Assembly (NCBI RefSeq): GCF_000238775.2
Contig: NZ_AFEJ02000002.1
Location: forward strand, 1,349,501 to 1,413,500
Origin: Acaryochloris sp. CCMEE 5410
Lineage (GTDB): Bacteria; Cyanobacteriota; Cyanobacteriia; Thermosynechococcales; Thermosynechococcaceae
DNA: 64,000 nucleotides
Reading direction: 5' to 3'
Shown: positions 45,038 through 53,615 of the stretch, piece by piece
How positions within the stretch are numbered: the stretch's first letter is position 1
How the letters are laid out: each line of letters opens with the position of its first letter
Translations under genes and position numbers: made by a program
The notes under the pieces: generated by a model
What the model saw: only the letters and a program-made list of their open reading frames with translations
Databases searched by the model: none
What the model was told of the DNA's origin: nothing

Positions 45038-45337
45038 TCACCTTGCAAGAGACAATTCTTCCGTTTCTACCCTTAAGCTAGGGAATAGAAAATGATTCTC
45101 TTCGACATATTGAGCACCGAACAAACCTTTTTCGGCCCAAAAATACCGATCAGTGGTATGTTCGTTGCGTTTGACGAGAAGTAAAGCGGGTGGAATAACC
45201 CCTTCCGTTTTAATATACTTCCGGGCTGCCGTTACTGGCTTATCCTCACCACTCTCGATACTGAACTGAGGAACATTTTCCAAAATTCGACGTCCTTCCT
45301 GTCGACGACGACTTTTGCGTTTCCGTCTTCTTGCCAA
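45038..45337 (-). CDS. DUF3155 cyanobacterial protein
   Basis: The 99-residue protein has a very basic N-terminus (ARRRKRKSRRRQEGRRILENVPQF), then TAARKYIKTEGVIPPALLLVKRNEHTTDRYFWAEKGLFGAQYVEENHFLFPSL. It is restricted to cyanobacteria and of unknown function; the basic tail suggests RNA or ribosome contact. Start choice: TTG at 45337 lies 8 bases after GGAGG and gives the family-typical (M)ARRRKRK, whereas the in-frame TTG at 45343 lies only 2 bases from it. A strong terminator follows. Confidence 0.85.
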   Translation of the reverse strand: MARRRKRKSRRRQEGRRILENVPQFSIESGEDKPVTAARKYIKTEGVIPPALLLVKRNEHTTDRYFWAEKGLFGAQYVEENHFLFPSLRVETEELSLAR

Positions 45338-45541
45338 ACCCAAGACCTCCTTAAGCTATACCGCAGTGTAGTCAAAGTTACAAAAGCTTAATGAGTATAA
45401 CTGGAGACAAATTAGAATTCAACTTTATCTTAAGTTTTGATAAGCGAAAATAGGTTGACAAACGATTTATTGCACCTTATGAGCTTTTTTAGATGTAAAA
45501 AATTGTAAAGTTTCCTCAGGGATTTATGAGACAATTCGGGG

Positions 45542-45928
45542 TTAGCCTTCGACCTTAGCCTGGTAGTCTGACGCCGACATAGCCTTGTCTAAAGCCGCAG
45601 ATCCACTCACCTTAATCTTGAGTAGCCAACCGTTATTGTAGGGATCTTCTGCGAGTTGTTCAGGGGCATCGGCAATGGCGGTATTGCACTCCAATACTGT
45701 TCCATTAATCGGAGCATAAATATCTTCTACGGCTTTGACGGATTCGATATTTCCCATCGTCTCCCCTTGGGATAATTCATCACCCACTTCTGGCAATTCA
45801 ATAAAGACAATATCCCCTAACTGATCAATGGCAAATGCGGTGATACCAACCGTGGCAACATCTCCCTCCAAACGAACATATTCGTGGGAGTCCATATATT
45901 TCAAATTGTCGGGATATTCAAAACTCAT
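45542..45928 (-). CDS. gcvH: Glycine cleavage system H protein
   Basis: The 128-residue lipoyl carrier shuttles the aminomethyl group between the P, T and L proteins. The lipoylation site is K65 in [16 protein letters not shown]. The N-terminal [28 protein letters not shown] and C-terminal [13 protein letters not shown] are typical. It follows gcvT by 76 bases on the same strand. In cyanobacteria the system works mainly in photorespiratory glycine breakdown. gcvP is not in the window. Confidence 0.95.
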   Translation of the reverse strand: MSFEYPDNLKYMDSHEYVRLEGDVATVGITAFAIDQLGDIVFIELPEVGDELSQGETMGNIESVKAVEDIYAPINGTVLECNTAIADAPEQLAEDPYNNGWLLKIKVSGSAALDKAMSASDYQAKVEG

Positions 45929-46004
45929 AATGGGGTGCCTCAGTCAGTAAGGAAGTTGAGTAGGATTTCAGGAGAATCATCCAAACCATATTTTGCCTTA
46001 AATC

Positions 46005-47111
46005 TTACGCTTTAGGTCGCCGATAAAAGGGCTTTTTAACAACCGTTGCCGGTTGGGGCTTCTTGCGGATTAATACCGCTACTTCCGTACCGGATTTGGC
46101 ATAAGCCGTTGGGACATAGGCGAGGGCAATCGATTTACCCAAAGTGGGTGAAAAACTGCCGCTGGTGACAATGCCCACTTCTTGGTCATTGACCCAAACG
46201 GGATAATCATGACGAGCAATATGGCGCCCCTGCATTTCCAGAGCCACTAACTTACGGGGCGGTCCCTCTGCTTGCTGCTTCTTGAGGGTGTCTTGGCCAA
46301 TAAACTCACCTTGATCTAGATTAACCAACCATCCCAACCCGGCTTCGTAGGGGGTTGTAGTGTCATTAATATCTTGACCATAAAGCGCCATAGCGGCTTC
46401 TAGTCTTAAGGTATCGCGGGCTCCCAAACCGCAGGGAGCAACGCCAGCCTCCAAAAGGGTTTGCCAGAGTTTCTTACCCGTCTCTGGATCGATCATGACT
46501 TCAAACCCATCTTCGCCCGTATATCCGGTGCGGGCAAACCAGGCAGGTTGCTCCAGGATGGTGCCAGACTGATGGCGATAGTTGCGAATGGCTGAGAGCT
46601 CGGTGGGGGTGAAGCGCTGCAGGGTTGCGATCGCATCGGGTCCTTGCACGGCAATTAGCACATGGGAGTCGGAAACATCCTCAAACCCAATCGCTTCAGC
46701 GGAAACATTCTCTAATAACCAGGCTTTGTCCTTAGCCGTAGTCGAGGCATTGACAATCAGCTTGCCAATTTCTGCTCCTGAGTCTGAGATCCCCTCAAAG
46801 TAAAAGATTAGATCATCAATAATCCCAGCTTGCTCATTCAAAAAGACAGAGTACTTTGCTTGCCCCGGTTCAAGCTGACTGAGATCAGAGGGGACTAAGG
46901 GCTGCAGTTTCTGCCGTAAGTTATCTCCCTTGAGCAAGAACTTACCCATATGAGAGATATCAAACATGCCCACTTTTTGACGGACGCTTTGATGCTCAAC
47001 GGTGATGCCTTCATATTGAACAGGCATATTCCAACCCCCAAAGCCCATCATCCGAGCATTGAGCTGCTGATGTTGCTCTAGTAAAGGAGTCGGTTTCAAG
47101 GAGTCTGCCAT
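46005..47111 (-). CDS. gcvT: Glycine cleavage system T protein (aminomethyltransferase)
   Basis: The 368-residue enzyme releases ammonia from the H-protein-bound aminomethyl group and forms 5,10-methylene-tetrahydrofolate. Typical blocks are PTPLLEQHQQLNARMMGFGGWNMPVQYEGI, FDISHMGKF, AKYSVFLNEQAGIIDDLI, ARTGYTGEDGFEVMI, GLGARDTLRLEAAMALYGQDI and the C-terminal VTSGSFSPTLGKSIALAYVP. ATG 47111 (MADSLKPTPLLEQH) was chosen; the frame runs upstream to 47183 without family similarity. gcvH follows 76 bases later. I looked upstream for a glycine riboswitch and did not see one. Confidence 0.95.
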   Translation of the reverse strand: MADSLKPTPLLEQHQQLNARMMGFGGWNMPVQYEGITVEHQSVRQKVGMFDISHMGKFLLKGDNLRQKLQPLVPSDLSQLEPGQAKYSVFLNEQAGIIDDLIFYFEGISDSGAEIGKLIVNASTTAKDKAWLLENVSAEAIGFEDVSDSHVLIAVQGPDAIATLQRFTPTELSAIRNYRHQSGTILEQPAWFARTGYTGEDGFEVMIDPETGKKLWQTLLEAGVAPCGLGARDTLRLEAAMALYGQDINDTTTPYEAGLGWLVNLDQGEFIGQDTLKKQQAEGPPRKLVALEMQGRHIARHDYPVWVNDQEVGIVTSGSFSPTLGKSIALAYVPTAYAKSGTEVAVLIRKKPQPATVVKKPFYRRPKA

Positions 47112-47309
47112 GGTAATCCACGTTTGCACTAAGCTTCTGGCTGGGCTCGATGTAACACACCATCTGCGAACCAGCCCTCGCATTTATATCATGAACCCAG
47201 TGTCCAGATCAGTGCCGTAGCGATATAACCACTGATCTGTTGGGAATATCTTTAAGAAACGAATTCATTGATAAATCTGGTGTTGAGGCCATTGGATTGA
47301 ACTCGATAT

Positions 47310-48044
47310 CTAATTCCTATCGCGAGATTTTTCCCACACAGATATGTGAGATCGACTGGTGTTCGTAAACGGCTCCTTGTTCCAACCGCCCCATCTTGCT
47401 TTTAACTTTAAGTTGGCGAGCCTCGCCATCAGATCCAGCTCTGATGGCCAAACGTAGCGAAAAGGCGTTGAGGACAGTTCTGTGTCTCGATCACGAATGC
47501 GCATATGGTACGACTTGAGGGATTGGGATACGACATCATAGTCATCTATGCCCCAATGATCCGCTCCAAACTCAAAAACATGTTTGGTTTCACCAAAGGG
47601 GATGCACTGCAGCGCAGGTACCATAACCTCAATCACAAAACTGCCGCCAGGTTCGAGATGTATGGCTGCGTTTTGGAAACATCTAATTTGTTCATCCTGG
47701 GTTGTCAGGTTCATGATGGTATTGAAAACCAGATAGACAAGGGAGAAGGTTCCATTGCAAGGTGTGGTCGCAAAATCACCTTGAGTCACAGGAATGCGAT
47801 CTGTTTTTTCAGTAAGCTTAGTAAGCATTGCTTCAGAAAGATCGATGCCATGAACTTCAACACCTGACTGTTCCAGTGGTATAGCGATTCGACCTGTGCC
47901 AACGCCAAATTCGAGTGCCCTACCAGATCCAGCAAGTTTTGCCAGAAAATCAACGACAGGTTTCACTAATTCAGCGTTGGAAGACTCAACGTCTTCATCA
48001 TAATTTTTAGCGACTTTTTGAGGGAAATAGTCGTTAGTATTCAT
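47310..48044 (-). CDS. Class I SAM-dependent methyltransferase
   Basis: The 244-residue protein starts YFPQKVAKNYDEDVESSNAELVKPVVDFLAKL. The SAM-binding motif I is ALEFGVGTGRIAIPL, motif II VHGIDLSEAML, and motif III near GDFATTPCNGTFSLVYLVFNTIMNL. LEPGGSFVIEV is the usual post-motif strand. The acceptor substrate is unknown. An imperfectly matched neighbourhood (gcvT downstream, accessory genes upstream) gives no clue. It is cytosolic. Confidence 0.82.
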   Translation of the reverse strand: MNTNDYFPQKVAKNYDEDVESSNAELVKPVVDFLAKLAGSGRALEFGVGTGRIAIPLEQSGVEVHGIDLSEAMLTKLTEKTDRIPVTQGDFATTPCNGTFSLVYLVFNTIMNLTTQDEQIRCFQNAAIHLEPGGSFVIEVMVPALQCIPFGETKHVFEFGADHWGIDDYDVVSQSLKSYHMRIRDRDTELSSTPFRYVWPSELDLMARLANLKLKARWGGWNKEPFTNTSRSHISVWEKSRDRN

Positions 48045-48269
48045 GATTCAAAAGGAAACAGATAGGAAGATCAATATCAATCGTTGAGACACCTGGGTGA
48101 GCTACTTTTGCCAGAGATGAAGACTTGAAATCATCAAGAGACCACCCACCAGGACTAGCAAAGCAAAACTATCACTACACATGTAAAAAGCCCTTCATGC
48201 GGATATTGGTTGGTCGAGGAAGCAAGCGGTTTTTATAGAGTCTGTCATAATGTCTACTCTAGCGTTGAA

Positions 48270-48383
48270 CTAGTAGCTAGCATTGATGTAATGGGTCTTG
48301 GGATCTCTAAACCAAGCACCTATGGCCCAATCGTTTGGTTGTAAACGACAGCGATAAATTCGTTCGTTCAAGGTGAGGTTCAC
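48270..48383 (-). CDS. Small ORF or gene remnant, 37 codons
   Basis: A GTG-started frame encodes NLTLNERIYRCRLQPNDW, then AIGAWFRDPKTHYINASY and a stop at 48270. It overlaps the 3' end of the metallopeptidase gene by 4 bases. The amino acid pattern looks like real protein and the frame stays open upstream through EISSGSLPEV, so it may be a small coupled gene or the tail of a lost gene. I cannot tell which. Confidence 0.3.
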   Translation of the reverse strand: MNLTLNERIYRCRLQPNDWAIGAWFRDPKTHYINASY

Positions 48384-49243
48384 TTCCGGTAAGGAGCCAG
48401 AAGAAATTTCCAGCTTCGTTCACGACGCTGATAGTCTACGGGACATAAGTCAGCCCGCTCCTGAGGAAGATCGCCGCTGGTGACAAAGTTCGCAAACTTC
48501 TCAGGATTACTGCCATAAATAATGCAAGAAACGGTATAAAAACGCTGTGCCCCTAAACCATGGGATGTCCAAAACGGTAGTTCTTGAAGTTGCTCTTCTT
48601 CTTCCGCATCCACATCAAACTGATCGATGCCAGCGATGACTGCATCATCGTCTTGCAGTTCTAACAACATCATTGTGGCGAACTCATCCACAACATTCTC
48701 TTCTAGCCCGGTAATGGGAAGTTGGTATTGGTCCACAAAAGCATGACCCAGTTCGTGAAAAAACGTGAACAGAGCGGAGTAGATCACCTCATCTGCATAG
48801 GCTTCAGAAGACTGATTATCTTCGCCCAAAATGTCGGTATATTGCTTGAGCAGCTCGTAACACATTTCGATTTTGACTTGCTCAGGATCATAAAACGCAT
48901 TCGCTTCACCACATTCTTGAAAGCTAACTGTGATGTCTCTGGGTAAAGCAAACTTGGTATTGAGCTGGGCAATCAATCCATCTGATTCCTGGGGCACAGA
49001 AAATTCCAGGGAATCTTGGAGAGCTGCATAGATAACATTGAAGTTCGCATCCCTCGGCTGCACATAAACGATCCGCAGGTCACCTTGGTCGGTAATTTTA
49101 TGGCGAGCCAGTTGGGCAACTTTGATCGGTTTATTTTGAGGTGAGGCATTGATTAAAGGACTCGTGCATCCCGAAGTGGCCCATAGTACGCTGCTTATCG
49201 CAACACCCCACTGCCAAGATTTAAACCGAGCATGCTTAACCAT
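48380..49243 (-). CDS. DUF4344-type putative metallopeptidase lipoprotein
   Basis: The 287-residue protein has a signal peptide ending in a lipobox-like ATSGC (residue 26), so it is probably lipid-anchored. The zinc-protease motif HELGH lies in FFHELGHAFVDQYQLPITGLEENVVDEFATMMLLE, where the downstream Glu/Asp pair (EENVVDEF) may supply the third ligand. CYELLKQYTDIL and GLGAQRFYTVSCIIYG are further family-like blocks. DUF4344 proteins are putative metallopeptidases of unknown substrate. It would act outside the cytoplasmic membrane. Confidence 0.8.
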   Translation of the reverse strand: MVKHARFKSWQWGVAISSVLWATSGCTSPLINASPQNKPIKVAQLARHKITDQGDLRIVYVQPRDANFNVIYAALQDSLEFSVPQESDGLIAQLNTKFALPRDITVSFQECGEANAFYDPEQVKIEMCYELLKQYTDILGEDNQSSEAYADEVIYSALFTFFHELGHAFVDQYQLPITGLEENVVDEFATMMLLELQDDDAVIAGIDQFDVDAEEEEQLQELPFWTSHGLGAQRFYTVSCIIYGSNPEKFANFVTSGDLPQERADLCPVDYQRRERSWKFLLAPYRK

Positions 49244-49277
49244 AAGTGATACCCCTTTACACTAGCCAGATACGACA

Positions 49278-49805
49278 TTAAGTTGACCACTCCCAATACT
49301 CATGACATGGCCCAACAATACCTTCAAGCAATTGTCGAAATTTGGGATCCCATACTTCCTGGTCACAATCCGACACATAAACATAGAAACGTGCAAATTC
49401 CATTGACTCAACGTAATTCAAGTCCTTGATACACAGCTTTGAAGTACAAAAAGGACAGGTGATGGCACGATCTTGCAACGCAGTCTTAGAATCTTCTTTA
49501 CATACTTCGTTTACATTATCCATTACATCGGAAGAGCATTTTGGGCATTTGATTTCATAAAGGTAGTTTGGAACAGGGTGTTCTTTTGATTCGTCAACGA
49601 TTCCCATTCCGCCAAACTTCGCCTTAATATCAAGGTCGCAATCTGGGAATGGGCGGTCTGCATCGCGAAAAGCACGAATTCGATTCAAAATTACTGGTGT
49701 TTTGAGGAACACACCGTACTCCCAAAGCCTTTCGGCTAATTCCTCTCCACATCCTGACCACTGGTCTTGGTTCTCGGGTACATAATAAACACTAACCTGT
49801 CCCAA
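49278..49805 (-). CDS. Hypothetical protein with paired CxxC motifs
   Basis: The 175-residue cytosolic protein has CPKCSS and CPFCTS about 32 residues apart, a probable zinc ribbon, framed by DIKAKFGGMGIVDES and EFARFYVYVSDCDQEVWDPKFRQLLEGIVG. The start appears to be TTG at 49805, preceded by AGGAG at suitable spacing. It lies 34 bases upstream of the metallopeptidase gene on the same strand. It resembles immunity or accessory proteins of variable regions in general character only; no family is recognised. Confidence 0.6.
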   Translation of the reverse strand: MGQVSVYYVPENQDQWSGCGEELAERLWEYGVFLKTPVILNRIRAFRDADRPFPDCDLDIKAKFGGMGIVDESKEHPVPNYLYEIKCPKCSSDVMDNVNEVCKEDSKTALQDRAITCPFCTSKLCIKDLNYVESMEFARFYVYVSDCDQEVWDPKFRQLLEGIVGPCHEYWEWST

Positions 49806-50092
49806 GTCTCGTCTCCTATTGCAATAATAAGACTTCCATGAATTTATACTGGGACATCGATTTCAGATAAGAATCATTTAATTCTGAAATAGATATTAGT
49901 TTTCGGAATTTTATTGATTTAAAGCTTACGGTTTTTGATATCTCGGAAGATTGCAAAAAAGCTGTTACCAAATTTGCAACCCCTGTCAAACCTAAGGGCA
50001 GTTGGGCTAGAGTCGGAATGAACAGCTCTACTTGGAACTCATCCACTATTCGGGAGATCCATCTAAGCCATCCTTGTTGTCGAGATTTTCAT

Positions 50093-51565
50093 ATGTTTAA
50101 ACGATTGCCCGTCATTCAAACCCTCTTCAGTACCCTAGCGGTATCTATGGTGCTGACGTCTTCAGCCCTAGCGACAAAGCCAACCTTGATTGCCGAGGAA
50201 GAATCGTTTAATCCCATTGCCCCCAAATCAGAATCTGCGCCGGTGGAGAACAGCGATGTCATAGAGCCCCAGCCCCGCCGCCGCCCGATCTTCGATAATG
50301 GCTATCAACGGGTGATTGACCAAACGGTGCAAATGGTCACCAATCCCAAAGCTCAACGGTTGGCCCAACGGTTTGGCTTAAATATCCTCAACGTTACTTG
50401 GGAAGATACGGGACGCTACAAAAACTCCTCCGTTGGTCCCAACATTAGCGATATGACGATTCAAGTCCAACATCGCGATCCAAAGACTCGGTCCAATCGC
50501 CTGCATCTCATGCCTGTGATTCGACATCCCAACTTTTCTGATAAAACTGCTGATGTTCGCCTCGATCGGTTTTTCCTCAAAGTCGGCAATGAGAAAGGGG
50601 CAAAATTACGCAAAGTGGCCCTCAAAGATATTTTGAAAGACCCACGAAGATACCTGCATCAGCCCAACTCTTGGACAGGCCGTCAAAAATCACTTTTGGC
50701 CCCTCGCGATACCCATGCGTTGGTCAGTGCTCAAGCCAGTTTCCTACCGATACCCAAGGGCGGCAAGGCTGAATTCAATCCGGTACTGTTCAATTACCAG
50801 TCCTATGCAGATAACCCTGCAGTCCTTACGATTCTGGCGACCCGCGAAGGGACCAGCATGACGGTGATTGATAATAAGCGCGATGCCTTCTCTGCAGGTC
50901 AGACTTGGGGACAACGGTTGTTCTTTAACCAAAATGGTGAGCGAGCCAGTTTGACGGGGCAGCGAGCCAGCGATTTTGTTAGTAGTGGTCAGTCTTCTTC
51001 TGCATCGGCCAGTAGCTCTAAGGAGGTGGAAGACCGAGGCTTAAATATGGTGCTGCTCATTCAAGTCCCTCTCAAACAGAAACGGCCACCCATGCCATTG
51101 TTTGCACCTGAAGCGATGGAGGATAGCGCAGTCGGTGCGAGTGCCCCCACGGCAAAAGCCCAACGCAGTAATGTTGAGGCTGCCGTCATTGGTCATGGTG
51201 AAGTGGAGGGGCCGTTTACCGAAATTGATAACTTGGCCATTGAGCGCGATCCGCGTTTTCCGGTTCGGGTCACAGTCCAGTTCTATAAAGCCACCAGCAA
51301 TGGGGCTGTGTCTCAGGCCGATATGAAGCACATTAACCAACAAATCGCTCGGGTCTATGACGATGCCGACTATGTGGGCAGTTTAGTGGTCGAGGGAGAT
51401 ACGGGGCGCCCCACAGAGTATGACAGCTCTAAACAGGAACCCCCCACTTGGTGGCAGGAATTCTGGAAGCGGCATCGTTCCAATACCGGACAATCGAAGG
51501 AAGATGCTTGGGAAATGCTCAATCGGCTCATGGCGCAAGCATGGTCTGAGAATTCTGATTCCTAA
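50093..51565 (+). CDS. Large secreted protein of unknown function
   Basis: The 490-residue protein begins with a signal peptide (MFKRLPVIQTLFSTLAVSMVLTSSALA, cleavage after ALA). A Pro/Glu-rich linker follows, then a region of about 260 residues with NGYQRVIDQTVQMVTNP, RFGLNILNVTWEDTGRYKNSSVGPNISDMTIQVQ and LAPRDTHALVSAQASFLPIPKGGKAEFNPVLFNYQS. A Ser-rich linker (SSGQSSSASASSS) comes next, then a C-terminal domain with FPVRVTVQFYKATSNGAVS. It is presumably periplasmic or cell-surface. I recognise no named family. ATG 50093 was chosen over 50018, because the signal peptide begins there. Confidence 0.75.
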   Translation: MFKRLPVIQTLFSTLAVSMVLTSSALATKPTLIAEEESFNPIAPKSESAPVENSDVIEPQPRRRPIFDNGYQRVIDQTVQMVTNPKAQRLAQRFGLNILNVTWEDTGRYKNSSVGPNISDMTIQVQHRDPKTRSNRLHLMPVIRHPNFSDKTADVRLDRFFLKVGNEKGAKLRKVALKDILKDPRRYLHQPNSWTGRQKSLLAPRDTHALVSAQASFLPIPKGGKAEFNPVLFNYQSYADNPAVLTILATREGTSMTVIDNKRDAFSAGQTWGQRLFFNQNGERASLTGQRASDFVSSGQSSSASASSSKEVEDRGLNMVLLIQVPLKQKRPPMPLFAPEAMEDSAVGASAPTAKAQRSNVEAAVIGHGEVEGPFTEIDNLAIERDPRFPVRVTVQFYKATSNGAVSQADMKHINQQIARVYDDADYVGSLVVEGDTGRPTEYDSSKQEPPTWWQEFWKRHRSNTGQSKEDAWEMLNRLMAQAWSENSDS

Positions 51566-51573
51566 GTGGGTTA

Positions 51574-52026
51574 ATGCCTAGGGCTTTCAATGGCATGATT
51601 GAACTATCAGCATCCGATTTTTCAATTAGTCCACCCCAAATAGCTATTCGAGAGTGGTGGCAAGCGCTGATCAATATTGAAGCAACGTTTTGCATCACTA
51701 TTGGCAAAATCCAAATGATTCAAGAACCCCACTTTTGCGTCGTGGAACTGGTCAACGCACTTCGGTGTTGGGAAGCCAGTTCCAATTACTTATCAGATTT
51801 TGAATATGAATCTATGAATGAAGAAGAGACTGAACTCTTGTGGTTTCAGTTAACTTCAGAGGATCGTTGGCTCGTCGGCTCAGCATGGCAACAAACTGAA
51901 TGCCCAGATCCGGTGTCTACCCAAGCGCTAAAAACGGCCATTCATATTTTCAACAAGAGTGTCGAGCAATCTGTTGCGAATGATCTGGGTGTTTATCTTA
52001 TGGACTTTAAGGAGTTCGCTGCTTGA
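51574..52026 (+). CDS. Hypothetical protein
   Basis: The 150-residue cytosolic protein contains IREWWQALINIEATFCITIGKI, FCVVELVNALRCWEASSNYLSDFEYESMNEEETELLWFQLT and a C-terminal VANDLGVYLMDFKEF. It starts 8 bases after the secreted-protein gene, so it may be cotranscribed; an alternative ATG is at 51595. The acidic, aromatic-rich pattern resembles small immunity-type proteins, but this is impression only. Confidence 0.6.
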   Translation: MPRAFNGMIELSASDFSISPPQIAIREWWQALINIEATFCITIGKIQMIQEPHFCVVELVNALRCWEASSNYLSDFEYESMNEEETELLWFQLTSEDRWLVGSAWQQTECPDPVSTQALKTAIHIFNKSVEQSVANDLGVYLMDFKEFAA

Positions 52027-52073
52027 TCAAGCTTTGCAATTCAAACGTCCACTTGCAAGAAACAATTAGACGG

Positions 52074-53012
52074 CTAGTCGAGGCTTTGGAGGGTATCGCT
52101 AAATAAGTTAAAAAAGCGATACTCTTCCAGTGGTTGTTGGTCATTCCAGGTCGCAGAGACACAGTAATTATTGCCCAAGTCATCTTTGAGGGCTGTGGTT
52201 AGATTCAAGACGCCCGGTTCTGCGCCCCCTTTAAAGGCCACCTGTTGCCAGTTATCAGCATTGATAATGCCGGTATTGATATGCATCAGTGGTAAATCGG
52301 CAACCTGGGCAATCAGTTGGCAGAGTTCTTGGGTGGTGAAAAACCATTCAATGTCTGGGGCCAGGGGGTCACTATCCACTAGCTCAACGGGTGGAAGTGG
52401 GGCCTTGTGGATGGTTGGAAGTAGATCTGGACGAGCAGTACTTTGTCGATAGGTCTCTAGCAAGTCTTGATTCTCGGGGCTTTTGAGGGTGAAGACCTCT
52501 TGCGTTGATAAAAAGGGCTGGTTCCGAGGAGAGGCTGTGGCTAGGGTGTCTCGGCCTACAACCTGAATTAGAATATCCGCTGCTGTATTGTCACTGACGG
52601 AAATCATCAGGCTGGCCAAGGTTTGGAGGGTTAGAGGGGCCTGATCGGGCCAGTCTTGGAGGATGCCGCTAGGAATGCTTTTCCATTCGGGTTTTAGTTG
52701 AATCACCTCATCCCAGGAATGTTGTCCTGCATCAATTTGCTGCTGGAGTTCGGCGAGTACTTGGAGCTTAAACGCAGATGCGATCGCAAGGGGTTTCTCA
52801 GTATTTAGAGAGGCGACAGCTTCATTATCCTTAAGAACCAAAACACTTGTTCCCCCAGGTAAGGCATCAAATTCATCCATCAGCTTGCTAGGAACAGCGA
52901 ATACCTCTGAATAAGTCAGTCCTAGGCAAATTAGGAGAAATATCGTTCCAAGGGCCGTAATCACTCCTCGCTTTAAAAAGTTTTTATGATCAAAATGGTG
53001 ATAAAAACCCAT
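52074..53012 (-). CDS. Class A beta-lactamase-like serine hydrolase
   Basis: The 312-residue protein has an N-terminal membrane anchor or signal (GVITALGTIFLLICLGLTYSEVFA). A beta-lactamase/transpeptidase-like core follows. The catalytic Ser-x-x-Lys is S79-A-F-K82, SDN lies at 141-143, and the third motif appears as KGG (in VAFKGGAEPGVLNL) in place of KTG/KSG. A clear omega-loop ExxLN motif was not found, so antibiotic hydrolysis is doubtful; a peptidase or cell-wall role is equally possible. It should act in the periplasm. Confidence 0.8.
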   Translation of the reverse strand: MGFYHHFDHKNFLKRGVITALGTIFLLICLGLTYSEVFAVPSKLMDEFDALPGGTSVLVLKDNEAVASLNTEKPLAIASAFKLQVLAELQQQIDAGQHSWDEVIQLKPEWKSIPSGILQDWPDQAPLTLQTLASLMISVSDNTAADILIQVVGRDTLATASPRNQPFLSTQEVFTLKSPENQDLLETYRQSTARPDLLPTIHKAPLPPVELVDSDPLAPDIEWFFTTQELCQLIAQVADLPLMHINTGIINADNWQQVAFKGGAEPGVLNLTTALKDDLGNNYCVSATWNDQQPLEEYRFFNLFSDTLQSLD

Positions 53013-53197
53013 AATTAATCAACCCAGAATTTCCTAACACCCAGAATTATTGATCTGCACCAGAGAAAAAATGCGTAATTATACGGAAGATTAAAAATAT
53101 CTCATTTCAAAGTTCCGTATTTCTGACCTGAACACTCTCGACTTATTTGGGGATCATAGACATATATAAAAAATCGATATTCGGGGGATATGATCAA

Positions 53198-53299
53198 ATG
53201 CTAATTCCTATTGCTGGATTTGCTGCTTTATCAATGTTATCTATCATCACAAATACATTAATCCTGATGGATAGCAAGGATGCTCCCATCGAGAACTAA
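53198..53299 (+). CDS. 33-residue single-helix membrane protein
   Basis: A short ATG frame (53198-53299) encodes MLIPIAGFAALSMLSII, then TNTLILMDSKDAPIEN and a stop. The first 23 residues form one hydrophobic helix, followed by a short charged tail. A GGGGGA ribosome site lies about 9 bases upstream. Its size and shape resemble the small subunits of photosynthetic or NDH complexes, and it lies between the beta-lactamase-like gene and chlB. I could not match it to a known PsbX, PetN, PsaM or NdhQ type. Small ORFs arise by chance, so confidence is moderate. Confidence 0.45.
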   Translation: MLIPIAGFAALSMLSIITNTLILMDSKDAPIEN

Positions 53300-53615
53300 A
53301 ACGCTAACCCTTTGACTGCAAGCGATGCAATCAGGATTAGACATCAACAACAGTATTGTAAAAAAGTGTTTTGAGCTGCGTAAATGCAGTCCTGCGATCT
53401 GATAACTACAATATAGATTGCCAAACCAAACCTCTAAGCCCTTGTTTTTTGAAACGGGGGTTTTTTATTGCCATCACTCCCTAACAATGGCGACTGGCTA
53501 TTCCCTTTACCTCAGAAAATTGCACTTACGCCAATACTATCTCTCAAAAAAATATGCCAAGACTGACTCAACTTGAACAACCTTGACATATTTTCCTTAA
53601 ATCAACGGATTGAGG

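Noticed and set aside
47112-47309. Possible glycine riboswitch before gcvT
   Set aside because: Only a 9-bp hairpin (AGATCAGTG/CACTGATCT) is present; conserved glycine-aptamer blocks are absent.
49816-50046. 76-codon minus-strand frame between two genes
   Set aside because: It has a weak GTG start close to the divergent secreted-protein gene and no recognisable sequence, so a real gene cannot be supported.
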